A stretch of DNA of 7,241 bases, from the NCBI GenBank assembly GCA_016210785.1, contig JACQTN010000516.1:1-7241 (forward strand). Reading direction: 5' to 3'. The stretch comes from Armatimonadota bacterium. GTDB lineage: Bacteria; Sysuimicrobiota; Sysuimicrobiia; Sysuimicrobiales; JACQTN01. The position numbers and the translations under genes are program-made. The notes beneath the pieces were generated by a model. The model was not told where the DNA came from, did no database searches, and saw only the letters and a program-made list of their open reading frames with translations. Shown piece by piece: positions 6,024 through 7,241 of this stretch. Position 1 is the first letter of the stretch, and every line of letters begins with the position of its first letter.

Positions 6024-6036
6024 AATCAAACAATTA
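6024..6036 (+). promoter_or_regulatory. Exact match to the IHF consensus (WATCAANNNNTTR)
   Basis: AATCAAACAATTA fits every fixed position of the E. coli IHF consensus and lies in the most AT-rich pocket of the window. IHF-type bends are found in phage att sites and in the cosB region of lambda just upstream of the terminase genes (established knowledge). Whether this organism has IHF, or only HU, is unknown, and AT-rich DNA gives such matches by chance at some rate. Confidence 0.35.
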
Positions 6037-6058
6037 TTGGAAATCAGCAGGAGTCGCT

Positions 6059-6112
6059 ATGTCGCGGTTTGGAACCTGCTGGCGTGGACAGGAATACCAG
6101 GCGGGCACATAA
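6059..6112 (+). CDS. Possible 17-aa small ORF or leader peptide
   Basis: ATG at 6059 is preceded by CAGGAG with a 5-nt spacer, the best ribosome binding site in the non-coding stretch. The ORF encodes MSRFGTCWRGQEYQAGT and ends in TAA. The frame is open upstream to 5879, but that longer version would begin at a TTG without a ribosome binding site. The peptide has no signal sequence or repeated codon run typical of amino-acid attenuators. Hairpins follow downstream, so a regulatory leader role is imaginable but unproven. A chance ORF is at least as likely. Confidence 0.2.
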   Translation: MSRFGTCWRGQEYQAGT

Positions 6113-6117
6113 CGTAC

Positions 6118-6123
6118 TATAAT
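6118..6123 (+). promoter_or_regulatory. TATAAT -10-like box
   Basis: An exact TATAAT lies about 265 bp upstream of the small-terminase start. No acceptable -35 hexamer lies 16-18 bp upstream, the nearest good one (TGGACA, 6085-6090) is 27 bp away, and there is no TG extension. It may belong to a phage promoter with an activator, or be chance. On the minus strand the same bases offer TATAGT, also without a partner. Confidence 0.25.
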
Positions 6124-6177
6124 GTAGCAGCGTGAACTGAATAGCGGAACGCAAGGGTGCAGGGCCGGTTGGGCCAA

Positions 6178-6218
6178 GGCCGCGTTCACTGAGGGGGGTT
6201 TCCTCAGCGGGCGCGGCC
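6178..6218. repeat. Two-tier GC-rich hairpin upstream of the terminase genes
   Basis: Outer arms GGCCGCG (6178-6184) and CGCGGCC (6212-6218) enclose inner arms CTGAGG (6189-6194) and CCTCAG (6202-6207), with symmetrical 4-nt internal bulges and a 7-nt loop. A third hairpin, GTCG-TTCAG-CGAC (6222-6234), follows at once. An alternative pairing also exists: GTGAAC (6132-6137) with GTTCAC (6184-6189), which cannot form together with the main hairpin. Only a short U-poor tail follows, so terminator strength is doubtful. It could be a terminator or attenuator, or a DNA structure at the packaging site. Confidence 0.45.
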
Positions 6219-6248
6219 GTTGTCGTTCAGCGACGAGACGGCGGGGCC

Positions 6249-6293
6249 CGCGGACCGACCAAGGAGGCACCATAGGCTCCGGTCACGCGGACC
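6249..6293. repeat. Direct repeat CGCGGACC (two copies) with a GGTC/GACC hairpin
   Basis: CGCGGACC occurs at 6249-6256 and again at 6286-6293, start to start 37 bp apart. The second copy is also the right arm of GGTC-ACGCG-GACC (6281-6293). Repeats of this kind upstream of a small terminase gene could be its binding sites, as the R sites are for lambda gpNu1 (analogy only). GC-rich composition makes an 8-bp repeat only moderately surprising. Confidence 0.3.
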
Positions 6294-6372
6294 AGCGAGC
6301 GGGGGTCGGCGATGATACCGGCATCTGCACCAGGTACTTGCGACACCAGACGTAGTACCAAGAACTGCCATT

Positions 6373-6379
6373 GGGAGGT
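6373..6379 (+). promoter_or_regulatory. Shine-Dalgarno deciding the start of the small terminase gene
   Basis: GGGAGGT is followed by 9 nt and ATG at 6389. A longer frame opening at TTG 6371 would start just before this motif and has no ribosome binding site of its own, so it is rejected. Confidence 0.8.
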
Positions 6380-6388
6380 CATGGGATT

Positions 6389-6925
6389 ATGCCACGTCGC
6401 GCACCGCGCAACCGCTCAATGATGGTCCTGACCGAGGCGATGCGGGCTGCCGCTGCGGCCCTCGCGCAGGGTGCCTCGTATCAGAAGGCCGCGCGCCAGG
6501 CCCACGTGCACCGCACCACCGTGGCCCGCTGGGCTCGCCAGGCCTTCTTCCAGGCGCACGTTGACGCCCTCTCCGAGGCGACAAACCATCACCAGACGCT
6601 AGTTCTCCGCCGCCGGCTGGACGCGGTGCTGGCCAAGTCCTTCGATGACCTGGAGGCCCGTGACTTCAGCAGGGAGTCCCTGCCCGTGGTGCAGCGCGTC
6701 TGGCGGGATGCCGTGGACGATATTATCGCGCTGGTGAAGGCGGGTGGATTTCTCACCGCTCCCCCGTCTGTCATGCCAGGCCCCCGGCGATCCGGCCCTA
6801 CCCTCCAGGACGTTTGGGAGTCCCTAACAGAGGCAGACCGCGCCCAGCTTTGGCCGCGGCTGTACGGCTCGGTCGAGCACTACCTGACGGAAACCACCTC
6901 TCAGGAGCCGCGCACCGATGATTGA
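6389..6925 (+). CDS. Helix-turn-helix protein, probable phage terminase small subunit
   Basis: A 178-aa, basic, cytoplasmic protein. Residues 14-52 hold a helix-turn-helix of the kind found in small terminases: LTEAMRAAAAALAQGASYQK, then AARQAHVHRTTVARWARQAF. The second helix runs at about 31-37 and the recognition helix at about 41-50. Residues 60-120 are alpha-helical and contain RRRLDAVLAKSFDDLEARDF and a Trp/Asp-rich stretch, suitable for oligomerisation. The tail (122-178) is Pro-rich, then acidic. In packaging, the small subunit binds the pac or cos site and presents DNA to the large subunit. The assignment rests on the HTH, the size and the 8-nt overlap with the large-subunit gene, not on a family signature I can name. 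A general HTH regulator is the alternative. The start at 6389 is set by the upstream GGGAGGT. Confidence 0.72.
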   Translation: MPRRAPRNRSMMVLTEAMRAAAAALAQGASYQKAARQAHVHRTTVARWARQAFFQAHVDALSEATNHHQTLVLRRRLDAVLAKSFDDLEARDFSRESLPVVQRVWRDAVDDIIALVKAGGFLTAPPSVMPGPRRSGPTLQDVWESLTEADRAQLWPRLYGSVEHYLTETTSQEPRTDD

Positions 6926-7241
6926 CCCGTGGGCACACGTCAGCAGCCACTCCATGGACGAGGCGGTTGATCTGCTGGCCCAGCGTTCACCCGCCCTATG
7001 GGCGAGGCGCCGTCGACGCCTGCGGGGGCTGCCGTATGGATTCGGCGCGTCCGACGCGCCCCTGCATCAGCAGCGCCCGTTCCTGCGGCTGATGATGGAG
7101 GATCAGAGCACGGTGAAGGTCTACCGCAAGCCTCGACAAGTCGGAGTGTCGGAGAGCAGCGTGACGGAGGTCCTCTGGTGTATGGACACCGCGGACTCCA
7201 GCCGCACGCTCGTCTATACCTTGCCCTCGACCAAACTGGTC
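6918..7241 (+). CDS. terL: Phage terminase large subunit, 5' part, cut by the window edge
   Basis: The first 108 codons of the packaging motor ATPase, with no stop before the window ends. The key motif is YRKPRQVGVSES at 69-80. K71-P-R-Q-V-G-V-S78 fits the deviant Walker A of terminases such as lambda gpA (KSARVGYS), where the catalytic lysine sits at the start of the loop instead of before the final Ser/Thr. The position normally held by that lysine is V77. It is followed by helix VTEVLWCMD (82-90) and strand SRTLVYTLPSTKLV (95-108), as expected for the ATPase core. PLHQQRPFLRLMM (48-60) upstream is the usual lead-in helix. ATG at 6918 overlaps the end of the small subunit gene by 8 bases. 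The Walker B, coupling motif and nuclease domain would lie beyond the edge. Confidence 0.82.
   Translation, partial: MIDPWAHVSSHSMDEAVDLLAQRSPALWARRRRRLRGLPYGFGASDAPLHQQRPFLRLMMEDQSTVKVYRKPRQVGVSESSVTEVLWCMDTADSSRTLVYTLPSTKLV

Larger units (their letters stand above)
5663..6388. other. 726-bp region without a normal-sized gene, rich in inverted repeats
   Basis: This stretch separates the second SBP gene from the terminase genes. ORFs here on either strand lack a ribosome binding site, recognisable domains or both, apart from a 17-codon ORF at 6059. It contains several perfect inverted repeats (5731-5742, 5747-5823, 5899-5913, 5968-5991, 6178-6218), an AT-rich pocket at about 6009-6045 in otherwise GC-rich DNA, and a T-run at 5951-5955. 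I found no tRNA: there is no GTTCRA-type T-arm on either strand. There is also no complete rnpB, since the conserved 5' P4 segment is absent. The junction between host chromosome and phage-like DNA should lie here. Confidence 0.7.

Noticed and set aside
5785..6200. A complete minus-strand rnpB gene
   Set aside because: The conserved 5' P4 segment (GAGGAAAGTCCGGGCT type) is absent and ACAGAA is replaced by CCATAA, so only a 3'-end-like fragment can be claimed.
6034..6273. Minus-strand ORF of 79 codons, and a 51-codon minus-strand ORF at 6227-6382
   Set aside because: Ribosome binding sites are absent or too close to the start, no family resemblance is seen, and they run antisense through the hairpins ahead of the terminase genes.
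5663..6388. tRNA or tmRNA gene as the integration target
   Set aside because: No T-arm GTTCRA motif or acceptor-stem pairing was found on either strand.

Overview
The window is GC-rich bacterial DNA with two parts. The left three quarters (about 1-5700) is ordinary chromosome: a solute-uptake locus of the dipeptide/oligopeptide/nickel ABC type. The right quarter (about 5700-7241) is a long non-coding stretch followed by the first two genes of a phage DNA-packaging module. The organism cannot be named from this sequence. Very high third-position GC, long antisense shadow ORFs and two solute-binding proteins with Sec-type signal peptides but no lipobox cysteine suggest a high-GC bacterium with an outer membrane and a periplasm (inference).

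Layout, left to right. A REP-like GC-rich hairpin lies at 3-38. A minus-strand operon then reads, in transcription order, a family 5 solute-binding protein (1970-3568, GTG start), a DppB-type permease (1037-1957) and a DppC-type permease (159-1040). The permeases overlap by ATGA. No ATPase gene (dppD/dppF type) is visible, so these subunits lie past the left edge or elsewhere. Between this operon and the next SBP gene is a small plus-strand ribbon-helix-helix protein (3790-4005). It has its own promoter, with a palindrome inside the spacer and almost no 5' leader, and it looks like an antitoxin without a toxin. A second REP-like hairpin sits at the convergent junction (4059-4079). It is followed by a separate minus-strand family 5 solute-binding protein (4121-5662). 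The second SBP may feed the same permease or another one.

From 5663 to 6388 no convincing protein gene of normal size is present. The stretch is rich in inverted repeats and has an AT-rich pocket with an exact match to the IHF consensus. It also holds a 17-codon ORF with a good ribosome binding site, and a 15-base minus-strand match to the 3' end of RNase P RNA that could be an attachment-site remnant. A helix-turn-helix protein of terminase-small-subunit type (6389-6925) follows. It overlaps the 5' end of a terminase large subunit (6918 to the window edge) whose P-loop resembles that of lambda gpA. The likeliest reading is a prophage or phage-derived element starting somewhere between 5700 and 6388, with its packaging recognition site in the non-coding block. 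No integrase, portal or capsid gene is in view, so the type and completeness of the element are unknown.
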